A stretch of 64,000 nucleotides of DNA from the NCBI GenBank assembly GCA_949128115.1, contig OX421963.1:86623602-86687601 (forward strand), written 5' to 3'. Positions 56,801 to 64,000 of this stretch are shown in pieces. The position numbers were made by a program, and so were the translations under genes. The notes under the pieces were generated by a model that was not told where the DNA came from, made no database searches, and saw only the letters and a program-made list of their open reading frames with translations. Position 1 is the first letter of the stretch, and every line of letters begins with the position of its first letter. This DNA comes from Anaspis maculata. Lineage: Eukaryota > Arthropoda > Insecta > Coleoptera > Scraptiidae.

Positions 56801-57921
56801 CTCAAATACGTACAATTCGGCGCTCAGATGTTCAACGACACGCCGGAAACCAACAGTTTCCTGCAAATCATCGAAATAGAACGGGGCATAAGGCACGAGG
56901 AGTACCGCGAGGGCTCCCTGCACAACGACGTGGGCATTGTCGAGCTGAAACACGCCCCCAGTTTTCCCACCAGATTGTCCCACAAACAAATGATCAGGAT
57001 AAAACCGGCCTGTCTGCAAGCGGATCCGGACTATTCGAGACTGAACAGGGTCATAATCAGTGGCTGGGGCAATTTGAACGACAAATTCGAAAAATTCGCG
57101 ACGAAACTGCAAAAAGCCACGTTGGAGCTGGCCAATAGGACGCTGTGTTTGGAGAATTTCGCCACTGCTATTCAGAAACAGGACATTTTGAAGGACGGCA
57201 TCAGTGAAACGACGCAGTTTTGTGCCGGCACGCAGGAAGGTCAAGATGCTTGCAGGGTATGTGCACTAAACTTCTATTTATACTCTCTCAATTCGCAATT
57301 TTCTCTCAATTTTCAATTGAAGCTCATTCAGCTTCAGAAACGCAACTGAAAATTTTTCAATAAAATAATTATTGGAAACTGAAGAAATGATGCGTTTTTG
57401 ATAGATTTTTTTGGTGCAGAATCAAGATTAGGTGAAGCTGAAATGTAAAGAATTCAAATATATTCCAGGCTGATCTGATGATAAAAATTGATTTGTGGTA
57501 TCTTGCATTGCCAGCAAAAAATGCAAAAAAAAACTGTGAAATTGTAAAACTGGTTGCCTCCTCATTGACGAAAGTTTCTTATTTCCAAAATCCAGCTCAA
57601 GTTTCCGATAGCACTCTACTGTCTGGAATGTATAATAATCCTACTGATAAATATAACACAAATTTTTATTATCATTACTGAGATGATGATTATTATGTTG
57701 GCAGTTCAATAAATCAATTTGAATTCTAGGGAGATTCCGGCGGCCCCCTGCAAGTCTACCGAGTGGATGACAGTACGAGATGCATGTACAATATTGTGGG
57801 CGTCGTGTCCGGTGGAAAATTTTGCAATGAAAAAACTGTGCTTCGCTTAGGCATCTACACCAAAGTGGCTTATTACATCAAATGGATCGAGGACAAAGTG
57901 TGGCCCGAAACAATTCAATAA
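43055..57921 (+). CDS. Secreted trypsin-like serine protease (insect snake/venom-protease type), five exons
   Basis: Exons 43055-43148, 43221-43372, 43985-44100, 56791-57256 and 57730-57921 join in frame with GT/AG borders to give 339 residues. Residues 1-22 are a signal peptide. A short pro-region (about 23-65) has two cysteines and no six-Cys CLIP module. The chymotrypsin-fold domain has LTAAHC (catalytic His, exon 3), HNDVGIVEL (catalytic Asp, exon 4) and GDSGGP (catalytic Ser, exon 5). All core disulfide cysteines are present. Asp six residues before the Ser (DACRGDS) predicts cleavage after Arg/Lys. The activation junction reads [18 protein letters not shown]: the EFPHMA text is typical of snake-like insect proteases, but IVGG is replaced by VSKG. 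Such proteases act in haemolymph cascades (immunity, melanisation, patterning); that role is family inference. Intron 3 is 12.7 kb and filled with transposons. Confidence 0.93.
43221..43372 (+). CDS. Protease exon 2 (pro-region and activation site)
   Basis: Acceptor AACTTTCAG, donor ATG|GTACGT. Codes the [13 protein letters not shown] pro-region, the SCKGG cysteine and the [12 protein letters not shown] start of the catalytic domain. Confidence 0.88.
43985..44100 (+). CDS. Protease exon 3 (catalytic His)
   Basis: Acceptor ATATTTTCAG, donor ATGC|GTAAGT, phase 2. Contains [19 protein letters not shown]. Confidence 0.93.
44325..44400. repeat. Dispersed repeat, copy 2, left fragment
   Basis: Matches 11288-11360 (GTAAAAATCGTCAA, CTCCATCATTT, CGGTT). 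The continuation of the same repeat resumes at 54738, so about 10.3 kb was inserted between. Confidence 0.65.
44540..44877. repeat. GAACNTTC-rich array, heat-shock-element-like
   Basis: More than a dozen GAACATTC, CGAACGTTCC, TTCCAGAACAT and GGAACATTCTGAAA words, arranged as a diverged tandem duplication about 210 bp apart (the block ending CTAGGGGGCGAAACTTCC recurs as CTAGGAGGTGAAACTTCC). The inverted nGAAn/nTTCn pentamers fit the heat-shock factor site consensus. Function is unproven; it may simply be a satellite. Confidence 0.6.
44968..45298. mobile_element. TA-flanked MITE, 331 bp
   Basis: The termini CGCTCAATTAGTG and its inverse continue inward as GTGACGTCAAAA and TTTTGTATGAAAACAA on both sides. 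TA flanks both ends, as for Tc1/mariner-mobilised MITEs. Confidence 0.85.
46061..47861 (-). pseudogene. Reverse-transcriptase part of ORF2, CR1-group element
   Basis: From 47861 the frame runs on from the endonuclease half. The RT shows [45 protein letters not shown] and QAYADDTQL (catalytic YADD), then the usual C-terminal thumb region. A frameshift lies in the hairpin 47303-47341. The stop at 46061 lies in another inverted micro-duplication. Confidence 0.88.
47964..51638 (-). CDS. ORF2 polyprotein of the I-clade element (EN, RT, RNase H)
   Basis: 1224 residues, intact. Endonuclease (about 1-230): [34 protein letters not shown]. Reverse transcriptase (about 480-760): [43 protein letters not shown] and catalytic FADDLIIY in place of the commoner YADD. 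RNase H (about 945-1080): [39 protein letters not shown], so the D-E-D-D set is complete. A C-terminal [17 protein letters not shown] finger follows. Retained RNase H places it in the I/Jockey group, probably the I clade. It nicks DNA and copies its RNA at the target. Confidence 0.95.
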   Translation of the reverse strand: MFILQWNLNGYYTHLPKLKLLIADDNPPIICLQETHLKSDPSLKGYKCFSKHRLDRERSSGGVSSFVSSNYTTHELDLNTNLEAVAFSIQLKIKIFICNIYIPPNREIIQQELSDLLDQIPTPRIILGDFNSHNIIFGSQYTNQRGQKIEQLLDSSNLTLLNTGSPTRLNTFTGNHSALDLTACSPTLTPYLTWETYSYLYGSDHYPIKIKNHLINVENTSNNSPKWNLKSANWLQYSDEIDSKLESKSFSGKDINKSVQEFTNIMLSAAHNHIGKSSIPKNRKPVPWWNKQVAEAIKNSKNAFNRFKRTNSPENLLIFKKLRARARYVVKKSRKESWENYVSTINPSTPASEVWNKVRQLKSITRPKIATIKNNNQIYDTDNDIAEIMAEHFCANSSDSNFDQDFLQYKRNRESQGVDEHLTSNLHPSNLSLTSADLEEALQSSKDTCPGPDDIPYAFLKNLSCSAKLKLLDIYNEIWQTQKFPNSWSHSTVLPILKPNKPTDEKNSYRPISLTCTMCKVLERIINNRLNWHLEKSNLLHPGQNGFRKHRSTIDNIVQLESEIREAFAVKQSLLAIFFDVEKAYDMTWTRPIIDKLIEWGIKGNILAFIQNFMKNRTFKVKVNSTFSQTKGLENGVPQGSVISVTLFLIAVNEILKKIKSPVRCGLFADDLIIYLRGKDPESTQRILQSTLHTIENWSKTSGFKFSVQKTHCINFSKSKQLRSPLLRLHGKSLKFSNSAKFLGVIFDHKLSWKNHISQVKKSCIQGLNLMKVLSNHSWGADSRTLLMIYQSLIRSKLDYGAIAYMTTRKSYLKSIKTIQSMAIKIAIGAFCTTPVESLLALVNEPSLELRTKRMTLNYAINISANPKSPNYDLVFSDRHKDLYNSNRNIIPPLHERLNRIQLEIDFKIPETSPWQNSSNPPWKLPVVQTILDLAKNKKSEMNHTLIRANFLEIISFFPNHKLIYTDGSKIDNQVASAIITPSSKEAYHLQNHNSIFTAELYAISQALVYIKTIPEQRYIICSDSLSSLHALKQLYPRNPLIQNIKDQLFDVADRVKFLYTPAHVGIEGNEEVDDLAKSATTSIIFPSCQVNPPDDIKTYIKNKIVTLWQQTWNLKDTHLKEIKPSVSTTLKYPEKRKDQIKLSRLRLGHTRLTHSFLLSRQDRVQCEICNVILTIEHILYVCPKYNIQRTMHNITESEINLIDPDKYNSVLNFLKDIDIYDSI
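51651..52949 (-). CDS. ORF1 (Gag-like nucleic-acid-binding protein) of the I-clade element
   Basis: 432 residues from an ATG at 52949. The central part resembles the RRM-like gag region of insect non-LTR ORF1 proteins, followed by a CCHC knuckle [14 protein letters not shown] near residues 205-220. A Gln tract and a Ser/Pro-rich acidic region follow, then a conserved C-terminal helical part. It would coat the element RNA for retrotransposition. It is intact, with no stop or frameshift, and separated by 12 nt from ORF2, suggesting reinitiation or coupled translation. Confidence 0.88.
   Translation of the reverse strand: MASDYRSSSTHTNSTQNNTPSYVNAAKTRPSIVYPKKEQAIIMNINEELTRIDYVKSVGKIVGPKNIMFASRISNDRMCIYLSSPQMVNDLTSKYKSITIKGVDIGIRKLITPSKRIIISNVCPSIPNEIIEQEIKNTGLKLVSPISFLRAGYGYEDEEYTHVLSFRRHVYASPDENIELTPSLVINYENTNYRIFLTYDDLTCFICGQQGHISSSCRTQQQQQQPSVSQTLENLEVDLQKGSGKRPPPSESLDSPAIDEQMDKSQDPFNEIEASQESLSAPFVKPRNLPKKQKISKPDTELTKNKISSSSESLSMDADFEIIQTLIDKNPKAFPLTFDVFKGFLENCKGNNNPLLEAKRCTNDVDSLINMMFEIYPNLENRSMKGKFTRIQKKIKNLMKGEENTMNHPRTQSNTSLDSREENLSQSDLDLF
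53245..54261 (-). pseudogene. Endonuclease part of ORF2, CR1-group element, with in-frame stop
   Basis: Apurinic-type endonuclease text: [30 protein letters not shown], then after the stop LGDFNSDF and SDHMAVF. A single TAA (53820-53818) interrupts one otherwise continuous frame. The last eight codons before 53245 come from the inserted I-clade element. Confidence 0.85.
54254..54727 (-). pseudogene. Gag-like ORF1 of the CR1-group element, 5'-truncated
   Basis: Has zinc knuckles [14 protein letters not shown] and [13 protein letters not shown] (both C-x2-C-x4-H-x4-C) and a third cysteine pair. Its stop overlaps the ATG of ORF2 by 8 nt (ATGGATAA). The open frame starts without an ATG at the broken element end, next to the resumed dispersed repeat. 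Confidence 0.82.
54738..55350. repeat. Dispersed repeat, copy 2, right fragment
   Basis: Matches 11405-11785 and 13972-14240: ATGTTCAAGAACC, AATTTGCAGTTTTTCCAGG, CTACACGACGCCC, CTGGTCAAAACACG, CGCCCGA-TGG and AATTCATCG. It is uninterrupted here at the point where copy 1 carries the 2.2 kb foldback. Confidence 0.78.
55351..55698. other. Intron spacer
   Basis: No repeat or gene recognised. Confidence 0.5.
55699..55838. mobile_element. MITE, 140 bp, GGGCGTTTTCCATTT termini
   Basis: GGGCGTTTTCCATTTA at the left is inverted at the right. The interior is built of CGACACAA words, some forming a hairpin (ACAAGTCGACTTGT). No clear target duplication. Confidence 0.7.
55992..56168. mobile_element. Palindromic MITE, 177 bp
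   Basis: GCCACTATTCTTGAATCGTG at the left and its inverse at the right pair through AGAAAAGTCCCTGGGAGT. The centre is a second hairpin (GTTGCCTAAAA ... TTTTAGGCAAC). The right half plus the centre recur inside the MITE pair at 41.5-42.4 kb. Confidence 0.85.
56169..56790. other. Intron 3 distal part
   Basis: The GTCACAGACAGACAGACC text at 56495-56515 resembles the repeat tail near 14400. Otherwise nothing is recognised before the exon 4 acceptor. Confidence 0.45.
56791..57256 (+). CDS. Protease exon 4 (catalytic Asp)
   Basis: Acceptor TTTTTTTGTAG, donor TGCAGG|GTATGT. Carries [15 protein letters not shown] and [13 protein letters not shown]. The strong similarity to trypsin-like enzymes makes the borders secure. 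Confidence 0.93.
57730..57921 (+). CDS. Protease exon 5 (catalytic Ser)
   Basis: Acceptor TTGAATTCTAG, begins GDSGGPL, contains [11 protein letters not shown] and [18 protein letters not shown], and ends at TAA 57919-57921. Confidence 0.95.
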   Translation, partial: GDSGGPLQVYRVDDSTRCMYNIVGVVSGGKFCNEKTVLRLGIYTKVAYYIKWIEDKVWPETIQ

Positions 57922-57922
57922 A
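57917..57922 (+). terminator. Poly(A) signal AATAAA overlapping the protease stop codon
   Basis: AATAAA spans the last two A of the Gln codon, the TAA stop and the next A. A T-rich tract follows. If used, the 3' UTR would be only about 15-25 nt. No other AATAAA close behind is as well placed on the plus strand. Confidence 0.55.
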
Positions 57923-57929
57923 CCATTTT

Positions 57930-58803
57930 TTTTTAAATTTACAACAATGTGTTTTATTTATTGAATACAACTGGGTACACAATACAATACAATCATGCAA
58001 GACAGCATGCAGTAGATATAGATCAGGTATTCATTACATATTCACCTACAGAACTGAATAAGTGCATATAGGCAACCAATATATTCTTACGCCATGGAGT
58101 GATACCTACCTAGTATTGAGATTCTACAGGCTGACCATTCCAGAAGTTCCTGATGATGATTTCTTTTCTTGAAAGGAAAATATATTTCACCCTAATCCTA
58201 TGCCTACTTCAAAGTGATCAGTATCGTGAACTTAGTGTCACTCCATTTCCAGTTTGTCTGAGTATCGTATGACGTAAAGTGATATTTTTCCAATACAATT
58301 TCGATCTACTTAGATGCGTACTTACCAGCAGCAGCACCTCCGCCATTCTCTCAAGCGGGTTCATCACTTGATCGTTCATTCAATTATTGAAAATCCTGCT
58401 GCTGTCAAAGTGCGTAACTGAAATTATACGTCGTCTAGTTTCAAGGTGTCTTCAAATGTATATGGAAATAAAATAACAAGTGATCGAATAAATTTCTCCT
58501 GAAGTCGCCTGTGATTCCTAAAGATCTGGCGAAAAAACGTGACTAGCGAGGAGATCAAAGCCTACCTTGAGGAGAAATTTATTCGAACACTCCGTAGTAG
58601 CATGAAATGGTTCATCTGTCATTTCTTTGTATTGTGAATGAGCTAGGCCTACGTTTCATATTTTTCATAACATAGAATGTCTCTGGATTTGAATTTGACA
58701 AAAAAACCGAGCGAGAGACTTTCTTTGTATAATTTGCAGGTAACAATAATAATTTACATCTTGATCTGGTGTTGAAACTTTTGATTTTGTATAGTACAAA
58801 CTA
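57930..58803. other. Intergenic stretch 3' of the protease gene
   Basis: AT-rich. GAATAAATTTCTCCT near 58487 is mirrored by AGGAGAAATTTATTC near 58570, a local inverted repeat. No gene. Confidence 0.5.
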
Positions 58804-58804
58804 T

Positions 58805-59459
58805 ACAGGTGTTTGCAAACTTGGGCTAGGAAATTGAACCGCAGTTAGGAAAATGCTTCAGAAGTATCAAGAAAATGTTAAAAAAATGTAGGACTTTCAT
58901 TTTTGAAAATATGGAGAGTCAAACGATGGTCCCTTGACCCCCTCTATTTTGGTCATTTTGAAAGATTTCAGTAAACTCTTTCCAGCAGACCAAAAAGCAA
59001 TGTTTTTGAACCTTTGAATGTGTTTTGTTATTCACTTTTCAGGGTGAATCCTCGGGTGAATCGTGAATCTTGAAAATCCAGTTTACTTCAAAAATGCATA
59101 CAGAAAATCTCATACGGGAACCAAATATTTGTGTCATTTGTTGCTCTACATCAGTTTTATAACCTCTAGAGCTTTTCACGAGCATTTTCTGAAAATGATA
59201 GACTTTTAGGATTCATGACTCACTCTGTACACTGAACAAAATTATAAAACGTTGGAAAAATTTGATTTTTGGTCTGATGAAAATAGTTTACCAATTGTTT
59301 TCAGAAAAGCGAAGATAAAAGGGGTCCAAGGATCTCCTTTTGATCCTCCATATTTCCAAAAATATCAATTATAAATTTGTTTCAACATATTTCTGTCACT
59401 TTTGGAGCATTTCCCTACCAGCTGTTCAATTTTCTACCCCAAGTTTGCGAACAGCCTGT
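58805..59459. mobile_element. Foldback element, 655 bp
   Basis: Left ACAGGTGTTTGCAAACTTGG and right CCAAGTTTGCGAACAGCCTGT pair. The arms run about 170 bp or more (for example GAAAATATGGAGAGTCAAA / TTTGATCCTCCATATTTCC). A related fragment is at 40198. Confidence 0.85.
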
Positions 59460-59579
59460 ATGCCGTTAGTGTTTTAAATTTCTAAAAAAAATAAATTAAA
59501 GTGTAAAATGACTTTTTGTAGCAAAAGTGAAGTGACAAGCCGGGGGGCTACGGCTACGGCTGATTAGTGCGGCGGTTGA

Positions 59580-60440
59580 TAAGAACCACCTTGCATTTTG
59601 TGATAAAAACATGAAATTCGGCACAAACGCTCTACAGACTGTCCTTTACTATTTACGACGCGGACCCACGATGGAACCGCCGTGCAGCTGTCAGAATTAT
59701 CATTTGCCTACCTTCCAGGGGCAAAAACTAAAGTCGTTTATCGAGCTGATTCACAGTATAACTTCACCAAAACAGACGTCAATATTACAAAATGAGGGGA
59801 AATGGGAGGGGAGAGTTCTAGCCGCGGCCCGGATTTTTTTATTTGTTAATTTTGGACCAAATTGACAAGTCTGGTGTCGTTTCCGACTCAATTACTTCTT
59901 CTGATTTTAAATTGAATGTTGTGACTGCCATTTGAAAAAAAGACAAAAAAAATATATCTCAGAAAAAGATCTTAGGCTTTTTTCATTTTGACTTTCATCC
60001 TAATTCAAGGCATTCGGAGTGGAAATCCTTATTTAGTTCACTTCTTCAAAGCTTCCTGCATATGAAAACCATGTACGAGACCTGATTTTCACTTTAACAA
60101 GATCGTGAGCCTCATTTGTTCCTAAAGTCGTGAGAGTAATATCCAATGATTCTATCAATTTCCATGTAGGTACGGATGGAGGTGTACGTGCAAAGCCTTG
60201 CAGTTTGTGATAAAAGACTGAAACTTGGCATAAATGGTCTATGAACTATCCCTTACGATATAAGAGGTGCACCCATGACGGAGCCGCCGTGCAGCTCTCA
60301 GGATCGCCGCGATACCGTTGCACGCACACTTCCATTCGTACATGAAAATGATTGCGTATTACTTTTATGACTTTTGGAACAAATGAGGCTCACGATCTTA
60401 TCAAAATAAAAATCAGGTCTCGAACATGATTTCCATCAGT
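59580..60440. repeat. Composite direct and inverted repeat
   Basis: 59590-59700 and 60205-60305 are diverged direct copies (TTTGTGATAAAA, CCGCCGTGCAGCT). 60064-60150 is inverted at 60340-60440 (GATCGTGAGCCTCATTTGTT / AACAAATGAGGCTCACGATC). The frame 59611-59865 lies in a repeat copy and is not a gene. Confidence 0.7.
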
Positions 60441-60557
60441 AGTGGGGCTATGGTGATTCTGGCACAGTTGGGAATCTGCATTACCGACATCGACAGTTAG
60501 CGCCATATATCGGCACAGAGTAGCGCCACCTAGCGGCGCGCAGAGGAACTTACATCA

Positions 60558-60750
60558 CCGGCACTTACAGAAACCTGCATTGCCGGCATTTACAGGAATC
60601 TACCGGCACTTACAGGGACCTGCATTACCAGCATTTACAGGAATCTAGCGTCATTCACAGGAACCTGCATTACTGGCATTCACAGGAATCTACCGACATT
60701 CACAGGAACCCGCACTACCGGCGTTTACAGTAATCTATCGATATTGGCAG
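60558..60750. repeat. 45-bp tandem array, about 4.3 copies
   Basis: Each 45-bp unit is a 25-bp half (CCGGCACTTACAGAAACCTG...) followed by a 20-bp half (CCGGCATTTACAGGAATCTA), so it is a dimeric satellite. Copies differ by a few substitutions. Confidence 0.88.
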
Positions 60751-61180
60751 TAGCGCTACCTTCCCATACAGCTGCGGAGCTCCATTGAGCACAGACACAA
60801 ACCTACATTGCCAACATCTGTCAGGCTCGAGTTGAGGTGCAAGATAAATTGATTATATCTACCCGTGTATGGTTTTCAACGGATATGCTCAAGTCTAATA
60901 TCGAGAGTTCCAAAAAAGTCTAGCAGCAAATTTTATGCTGGTGAGCTCCCAATGTACGGCTCCTCCGCCAATTGTGCAGGTCTGTTTCTTGTCCCAAAGT
61001 CGGAGTCTCCAGCAAATTTACCATTATTGTCGACAAGCCAGAACTTTCAAGTCTGGAAACAGCGGTCCTGTGTACTGAAACCCCCTTAACTTTTTAGCTC
61101 ATGCGCCTGGATGGTTTGAACACAATACGACACAGAGATTAGTTTATGAACATGAAATCAATGTATTGACTATTATAATA
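60751..61180. other. Spacer
   Basis: No gene or repeat recognised. Confidence 0.45.
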
Positions 61181-61211
61181 AACTGCTGGACAACGAAGTT
61201 GTCGGTAGTGG

Positions 61212-61489
61212 CAGTGCCGGCCTTAGCAATTTTGGCGCCCCGGGCATAAATGCGAAATCGCCGCCCCTACGTTGGGTCCGCGAGCAAAGCGAGCAAAAAT
61301 TGAGTATTTTTCTTGCAATAATGGAGCTTTGTATGCTTTTACAGGAGCAGATTCGGTGATCGCCGCTGACAAGTCGTTTTTGGCGTTCCTAAATTATCAA
61401 TTTTTTGAGTTTCAACCACGACTTTTCCGCCCCTATGAGCTGGCGCCCCGAGCGATCGCCCGTCTCGCCCTACCCTAAGGCCGCTACTG
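61212..61489. mobile_element. hAT MITE, 278 bp, 8-bp target duplication
   Basis: Ends CAGTGCCGGCCTTAG / CTAAGGCCGCTACTG, flanked by a perfect 8-bp duplication GGTAGTGG (61204-61211 and 61490-61497). It lies just inside the 27-bp TIR of the larger element. The frame 61272-61478 inside it is not a gene. Confidence 0.88.
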
Positions 61490-62170
61490 GGTAGTGGGGA
61501 AATGGTTCGAGTTTGGAGGCCAATATCTCCTGATTGCCGATTGCGATTACCATTTTGTTTGATGCGTTAACTAGCTCAATCTTTCCGTAACCCATCCTAC
61601 AATAGTGGATGTTAAGAAACTTCATGTTAATTTTCTATAGGGTGATATGTAAAATGGTGCAAAATTGCAACAATTTCTTCGTACCCCCACCCCCATTTGT
61701 GGGAATTTTTTTTCATGTATTCTAATACAAAAATCATGAAGTGTGGTGTCTTATCTCGACACGATTTTGGAATTACCCAGATTGAAATTTCAAGATTTAG
61801 GATATAAATTTTTACCAAATATTCCGGTTGTGTTGAGAGTAAAATTGTCCTGTACTGTTGTACGAACACTCTTGCTCAATGTCAACATCCATTCATTATT
61901 AAAACTGACTTGATCCCGCGAGCCAACAAGGCAAATCAGTGACATTTAACGTAAAACTTATATATCTTCAATGTTAGACTTTCAATCTGAGTAATTCCAA
62001 AACCGTGTCGAGATAAGGCACCACACTTTATGATTTTTGTATTAGAATACATGACTTTTTTTTGAAAAGTGGGGGTACAATGAAGTCGATGCAATTTTGC
62101 AGCATTTCACGTACCACCCTGTGAAAATTGTACCTACATGAAGTTTCTTAACATTCACTTTTATAGGATA

Positions 62171-62386
62171 AGGCCAGTCAAATTAGAACAAATTTTTCCG
62201 TTTGAGGGAAAAAACTGAACAGAAAACTGGATCGAAAGACCATTTTTCCAAGATGGCGGCTCGAGCTCAATAGGTAGAGTTGGGGGCTTTTAGTCTGTTT
62301 ATCAGTACACCTTACCGGACATTACTGTCAAATTTCCAAAACTACAACAGTTTTTTTCCCTCCAGCTTTCCTTATTTGACTGGCCT
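62171..62386. mobile_element. MITE, 216 bp, AGGCCAGTCAAAT termini
   Basis: AGGCCAGTCAAAT and its inverse ATTTGACTGGCCT bound the element. The flanks GGATA/AGATA match at four of five bases. No ORF. Confidence 0.65.
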
Positions 62387-62647
62387 AGATAGGTTTCGGG
62401 AACATTAGGCTAATCAACACAACAAACAAAATTGAAATCGCATTTGAAAATTGGAAGTGATTGGTCTTCAAAGTCGAATAATTTTTCCAATACCGACAAC
62501 TTCGTTGTCCAGCAGTTGACACGTCAAAGTGGCTGAGTAAAGGCTCCAAGGCTCAACTACAGCTAACCAGCTACTCAGGGAGGTCAGGTCACATCCACAA
62601 GGGAGGAGGGGGGGGGGTCAAATTCATCCCAGGAGAGCTTATCGGTG

Positions 62648-62806
62648 ATGAATTACGAGTGCTCGAGGCGCGCTCCTTTTCACGAACTACTCCACGACGA
62701 CCCCGTCTCCTATCGTTCAACAGAATTAACCAGACACCATGTGAGCAAAAGTCGAGAAATCAGAAGTCCAAACGAATTATGGATTGATGGCTCCACACCT
62801 TTTCAG
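62648..62806 (+). CDS. Candidate first coding exon of an unidentified gene
   Basis: ATG at 62648 opens 53 codons that end exactly at TTTCAG|GTAAAT, a good splice donor in phase 0. Base composition is distinctly GC-richer than the surroundings, and there is no repeat signature. The peptide (NYECSRRAPFHELLHDDP ... WIDGSTPFQ) matches no family I recognise. A next exon would lie beyond about 62.9 kb and possibly outside the window. Confidence 0.25.
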
Positions 62807-62809
62807 GTA

Positions 62810-63112
62810 AATTATTTTGCAATGTGAAATTTATTCTAGCAAATAAATAGATTCATCAATCTATCTTGCCCAAGCTCAAGATCATATTTTTCTGCCATCT
62901 GCTGTGGAGACCTTTGGTTGTTGGTGCAAAGCAGCCTCTAATTTTATGGGTGATTTAGGTACGAGACTTCATCGTGTGACACGAGACCCTCGCTGTAGAG
63001 AATTCTTGATACAAAGGAAAAGGCATCGAGATTCATCGAGTCAATGCAGCAAGTGTGATGGGGACCTTCGTTCGGTCGAATGACCCTTTTTTTTAGTTTC
63101 TTGTCAATTCAT
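62810..63112. other. Spacer or possible intron
   Basis: Follows the candidate donor; nothing recognised. Confidence 0.4.
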
Positions 63113-63113
63113 A

Positions 63114-64000
63114 TACCGGGTGGGCTATAAAAAAACCGTGCTCTGAATTTTTCCTTCCAAAATTTTTATTTCGCCACCGATTTCAACGAACTTTTCAGCA
63201 TTGGCTAGCCAATTGAATAGGCTATCATTTCTGTATTTCAAAATGGCCGACATATCAAAATTCAAGATGGCAGAAACAATTGAAAATAGGCCTTTGTTTG
63301 TTCTCGTTGCTTTTTATTGAAAGTTACCAGAAAGTCAAAGCCAATTTTGGCATTACGCTTCATAATACGCGAAATGTATTATGAAGGATTAGACCTTCGT
63401 TGTCAATTCAAGACCACAACCAATAAAATCGGGTCATCTGCTGATGAGCTATTGCAAGTTGAAGCGAAGCCTACATTCCGTTTTTTTTTCATTTCCGCAT
63501 AATTGACCCAAATTTAGGTATCCTGCCCGCCAATCCGCCATATGCTCATTTTTCAACCGATTTTCTCAAATTTGGTATCAATGGCTAGCCAACTGGACAG
63601 GCTACCTTTTTCATATGACAAAATGACAAATCTGTCAAAATCCAAGATGGCGGAAGCAATTGAAAATAGAATTTCTTTTGTCCTCATTGCTTTTCAATAA
63701 AAATGAGCGAAAAGTCAAAACCAATAATTATTATGAAGAAATAGACCTTCCCTGACAATTCAAGACAGAACGAATCAAATCGGTTCATCTGATGTGGAGC
63801 TACGGCCAGTTGAAGCGAAGCCTACTTTCCGTTTTTCTATTCCAACAAAGACGAATAAGGCCCATTTTCAATAGTTTCCGCCATCTTGAATTTTGACATG
63901 TTGGCCATTTTCTTGAATGAAATGTTCAAATGTGAAAATGCCTGTTCAATTGGCTAGCCATTGGGTGGTATGCATAAAAAGTAGTAGATGCTACTACTAC
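63114..64000. repeat. Composite repeat running off the window (AAGATGGCGG-type)
   Basis: Blocks at 63150-63400 and 63540-63800 are direct copies (GGCTAGCCAA, CAAGATGGC, AATTGAAAATAG, TTGAAGCGAAGCCTAC). 63860-63965 is an inverted copy (ATTTTCAATAGTTTCCGCCA, TTGGCTAGCCA). The left edge ATACCGGGTGGGCTATAAAAA looks like a terminus. Confidence 0.7.

Larger units (their letters stand above)
61181..62517. mobile_element. TIR element, 1.34 kb, host of nested elements
   Basis: A perfect 27-bp terminal inverted repeat (AACTGCTGGACAACGAAGTT... at 61181-61207, inverse at 62491-62517). The interior is a foldback (61590-61800 against 61985-62165, sharing GTATTCTAATACAAAAATCA) plus a hAT MITE and another MITE. 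No clear target duplication. Confidence 0.8.

Noticed and set aside
56777..57244. 155-codon frame antisense to protease exon 4
   Set aside because: Shadow of the exon; the sense strand carries the catalytic motifs and splice sites.
1..64000. CRISPR array, operon, rRNA or bacterial features
   Set aside because: None seen; repeats present are satellites or transposon arms, and gene structure is eukaryotic.

Overview
The window is eukaryotic nuclear DNA, almost certainly from an insect. The coding genes are widely spaced, one of them is split by GT/AG introns, and the rest is AT-rich DNA packed with insect-type transposons: mariner, hAT, Harbinger-like, Ty3/gypsy, I-clade and CR1-group non-LTR elements, a tRNA-derived SINE, and many foldback elements. 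A beetle or related holometabolous insect is plausible, but the sequence does not name the species. There are no bacterial-type operons, CRISPR arrays or rRNA genes.

Only three host genes can be supported. Two are intronless ZIP (SLC39) zinc-transporter paralogues lying tail to tail: 6603-7568 on the plus strand and 22377-23372 on the minus strand. They share nearly all membrane segments and the metal-site motifs. They differ mainly in the cytosolic loop, which carries ten histidines in the second gene and only a short His patch in the first. The second has a clear TATA box plus initiator. The third gene is a secreted trypsin-like serine protease of the insect snake/venom-protease type, in five exons from 43055 to 57921, with the full catalytic triad and a 12.7 kb third intron. 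A further single candidate exon lies at 62648-62806.

Layout: 1-420 minisatellite; 2040-2425 decayed gypsy integrase; 3730-5880 foldback; 6.5-7.7 kb first ZIP gene; 9125-9644 solo LTR; 10245-11162 internally deleted mariner; 11786-13968 foldback inside an older repeat; 14839-19315 a 4.5 kb palindromic foldback, with a 0.5 kb palindrome beside it; 22.3-23.4 kb second ZIP gene; 24099-26479 foldback with a nested TIR element; 26.7-30.4 kb MITEs, an AGCT-rich degenerate repeat and a SINE; 32630-33696 second copy of the 24 kb foldback, split by a second solo LTR; 36725-37576 hAT element; 38.5-39.1 kb gypsy RT remnant; 39631-41291 Harbinger-like element; 41486-42356 two inverted copies of one MITE; 43.0-57.9 kb protease gene; 58.8 kb to the end, more foldbacks, a 45-bp tandem array and nested TIR elements.

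The main biological story is nested transposition. Protease intron 3 holds a dispersed repeat split by a CR1-group retrotransposon, itself split by a full-length I-clade element with both ORFs open and an 11-12 bp target duplication. Several insertions can be ordered in time because an uninterrupted copy or an exact target duplication is present in the same window.
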